This document shows positions 5,970-6,862 of a stretch of DNA of 6,862 bases, piece by piece. The stretch covers positions 1 to 6,862 of the forward strand of contig CABUAP010000069.1 in the NCBI GenBank assembly GCA_902489675.1, read 5' to 3'. The translations under genes were made by a program, and so were the position numbers. Numbering within the stretch: the stretch's first letter is position 1; the number at the start of each line of letters is the position of its first letter. This stretch comes from an uncultured Azospirillum sp. (GTDB lineage: Bacteria > Pseudomonadota > Alphaproteobacteria > RF32 > CAG-239). The notes under the pieces are model-generated. The model had not been told where the DNA came from and made no database searches. It worked only from the letters and a program-made list of their open reading frames with translations.

Positions 5970-6587
5970 TTATTGTTTCTGCGGTTCGCTCATCCGGGGC
6001 AGAACCGTATTTTCAATGATAAAAGCGATGGCGCGATTGACTGTTTTGTCGGTGTTTTTTATCGCAGCGATCAGATTTTCCGTATTTTCTTCTTTTTCCA
6101 CCCGGCCGGAAAGCGTGAGATAGAGCGCGGCAAGGTCGGAAAGCGAATCGATCAGTCTGGCAAGATAGGCCGGGATGTTTAAGTTGCTGCGGCCGCCCCA
6201 AAAGCCTTCTATATATCCCTGTTCCAACTGTTCGGCGCGCTGCCGGCAAAGTTCGCGCCAATATTCGCGCGAGGTTTGGGGGATGTAGGGCGGCAATGTC
6301 AGTTTATTATTTTTTACTTGTTCAAAAATGTCATCCCAAAGCCCCATGAAAAATTTGAAGAACAGTTCGGCTTCTTCTTTGGTTTGCAGCCGGGGTTCAC
6401 GGTTCTCGAGCCATAGCGAGGCAATGACGTCGGTCGGACGCAGTTCCAAATTGGGGCTGCAGACAGCGCCGGCAAAACGCATTTTGACAGTGTCAAGCGG
6501 CATTTCGCACTGGTAGTGATTGAGCATTTTTTGCATTTTATCGTCGCCGATATAATTATTTTGACTTTGCATTTTTAACTTCTTCAT
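5970..6587 (-). CDS. UPF0149/YecA-like protein
   Basis: A 205-residue soluble protein with no signal peptide or membrane segment. Residues about 36-100 resemble the UPF0149 (YecA/YgfB) fold: a short helix with AGAVCSPNLELRPTDVIASLW, then an acidic stretch and EEAELFFKFFMGLWDDIFEQ ending in LPP. A second block, EQLEQGYIEGFWGG (119-132), matches the family's later W/GF motif. This is a distant similarity from memory. There is no SEC-C zinc motif at the C-terminus, unlike YecA proper. The function of the family is poorly known. The start is uncertain: ATG 6587 lacks a Shine-Dalgarno, ATG 6572 has a weak GAAGAAG upstream, and ATG 6536 and 6527 are also in frame; the longest is given. It is the first gene of a likely two-gene unit with the nitroreductase gene and is divergent from the lipoprotein gene at 6638. 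Confidence 0.75.
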   Translation of the reverse strand: MKKLKMQSQNNYIGDDKMQKMLNHYQCEMPLDTVKMRFAGAVCSPNLELRPTDVIASLWLENREPRLQTKEEAELFFKFFMGLWDDIFEQVKNNKLTLPPYIPQTSREYWRELCRQRAEQLEQGYIEGFWGGRSNLNIPAYLARLIDSLSDLAALYLTLSGRVEKEENTENLIAAIKNTDKTVNRAIAFIIENTVLPRMSEPQKQ

Positions 6588-6590
6588 ATA
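6561..6590 (+). promoter_or_regulatory. Weak candidate promoter of the right-hand lipoprotein gene
   Basis: TTGACT (6561-6566, 5 of 6 to TTGACA) lies 18 bp before CATATA (6585-6590, 3 of 6) in an AT-rich stretch that also contains TATAAA at 6589-6594, at a spacing that is too long. The -35 falls inside the start region of the divergent UPF0149-like gene. A promoter is needed around here, but the exact elements are uncertain. Confidence 0.25.
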
Positions 6591-6616
6591 TAAATTAAAA
6601 TTCGGATGCCGTCCTT

Positions 6617-6644
6617 AATTTAATGGAGATTTAAAAATTGTCTA
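6617..6644 (-). promoter_or_regulatory. Weak candidate promoter of the UPF0149-like/nitroreductase unit
   Basis: On the minus strand TAGACA (6639-6644, 5 of 6 to TTGACA) is followed after 16 bp by TAAATT (6617-6622, 4 of 6). A start near 6610 would leave about 23 nt before ATG 6587 or 38 nt before ATG 6572. The -35 overlaps the start codon of the divergent lipoprotein gene, as is common in a 50-bp divergent spacer. Confidence 0.28.
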
Positions 6645-6862
6645 GGATAAAATTGCCGGGGTGCGCCCTGATGCTGTTTATACTTGCCGGTTGTTCTTGG
6701 GTTCAGCCGTTTGTTGACCGCCGCCGCAACGCCGGCGCGGAAGGAGGAAATTTGTATGTCGGGCAGTCGCGGCCGGATGCGCCGGTGATTTGCTACAACA
6801 GCTGGACGACCAAGTTTGACCAGCTGCAAAAAATGGCTGATGCCGAATGTGTTAAGCATAAA
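6638..6862 (+). CDS. Small lipoprotein, N-terminal part (runs off the window)
   Basis: A 75-codon open frame that continues past the right edge. It starts at TTG 6638, which has GGAG (6625-6628) 9 nt upstream; no in-frame ATG lies earlier, since the ATG at 6623 is in the same frame but meets a stop after three codons. The product has a basic N-terminus, a hydrophobic core (LMLFILAG) and the lipobox LAGC with Cys19, so it should be a lipoprotein. The mature part has RRRNAGAEGGNLYVGQSRP and PVICYNSW, then DAECVKH. This resembles small alphaproteobacterial lipoproteins of unknown function, by memory. Ser at +2 suggests outer-membrane sorting under the enterobacterial rule. The gene is divergent from the UPF0149-like gene across 50 bp. 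Confidence 0.8.
   Translation, partial: MSRIKLPGCALMLFILAGCSWVQPFVDRRRNAGAEGGNLYVGQSRPDAPVICYNSWTTKFDQLQKMADAECVKHK

Overview
The window looks like ordinary chromosome of a gut-type alphaproteobacterium. The evidence is the phosphoglycerate kinase, which has an alphaproteobacterial look (for example the DAFS variant of the DAFG motif), the short lipoprotein on the right edge, which resembles small alphaproteobacterial lipoproteins, and clear Shine-Dalgarno sequences before gap, pgk and the nitroreductase gene. Some of the content looks closer to Bacteroidota: the large lipoprotein on the left and the type of GAPDH. All lineage statements come from remembered family sequences, not from a search.

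Layout from left to right. At 81-1292 (+) lies a large secreted lipoprotein of unknown function. It converges on an M29 aminopeptidase gene (1367-2479, -), and a near-perfect bidirectional terminator (1311-1347) separates the two. Next is a stretch of about 450 bp without a convincing protein gene (2480-2932). It holds the likely aminopeptidase promoter, a G-rich block framed by an inverted repeat, a consensus -35 element pointing the other way, two copies of a 23-bp repeat, and the terminator of pgk. A short non-coding RNA read on the + strand is possible here but unproven.

The central part is glycolytic: gap (4240-5247, -) followed by pgk (2933-4144, -). They catalyse consecutive steps, glyceraldehyde-3-phosphate to 1,3-bisphosphoglycerate to 3-phosphoglycerate with ATP formation. 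A hairpin followed by a U-tract lies between the two genes, so transcription may be partly stopped after gap. gap has a candidate sigma-70-type promoter and a GC-rich hairpin in its 5' leader.

To the right is a second minus-strand unit: a UPF0149/YecA-like protein (5970-6587) followed 24 bp later by a small nitroreductase gene (5423-5945). The nitroreductase frame is broken by one extra base in a run of four G on the + strand (5531-5534). The family's usual C-terminus is intact in the neighbouring frame and ends just before a strong terminator. A divergent lipoprotein gene begins at 6638 with a TTG codon and runs off the window.

I see no CRISPR array, transposase, tRNA, rRNA or phage gene. 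The points most worth following are the nitroreductase frameshift, the structured intergenic region at 2480-2932, and the origin and role of the left lipoprotein.
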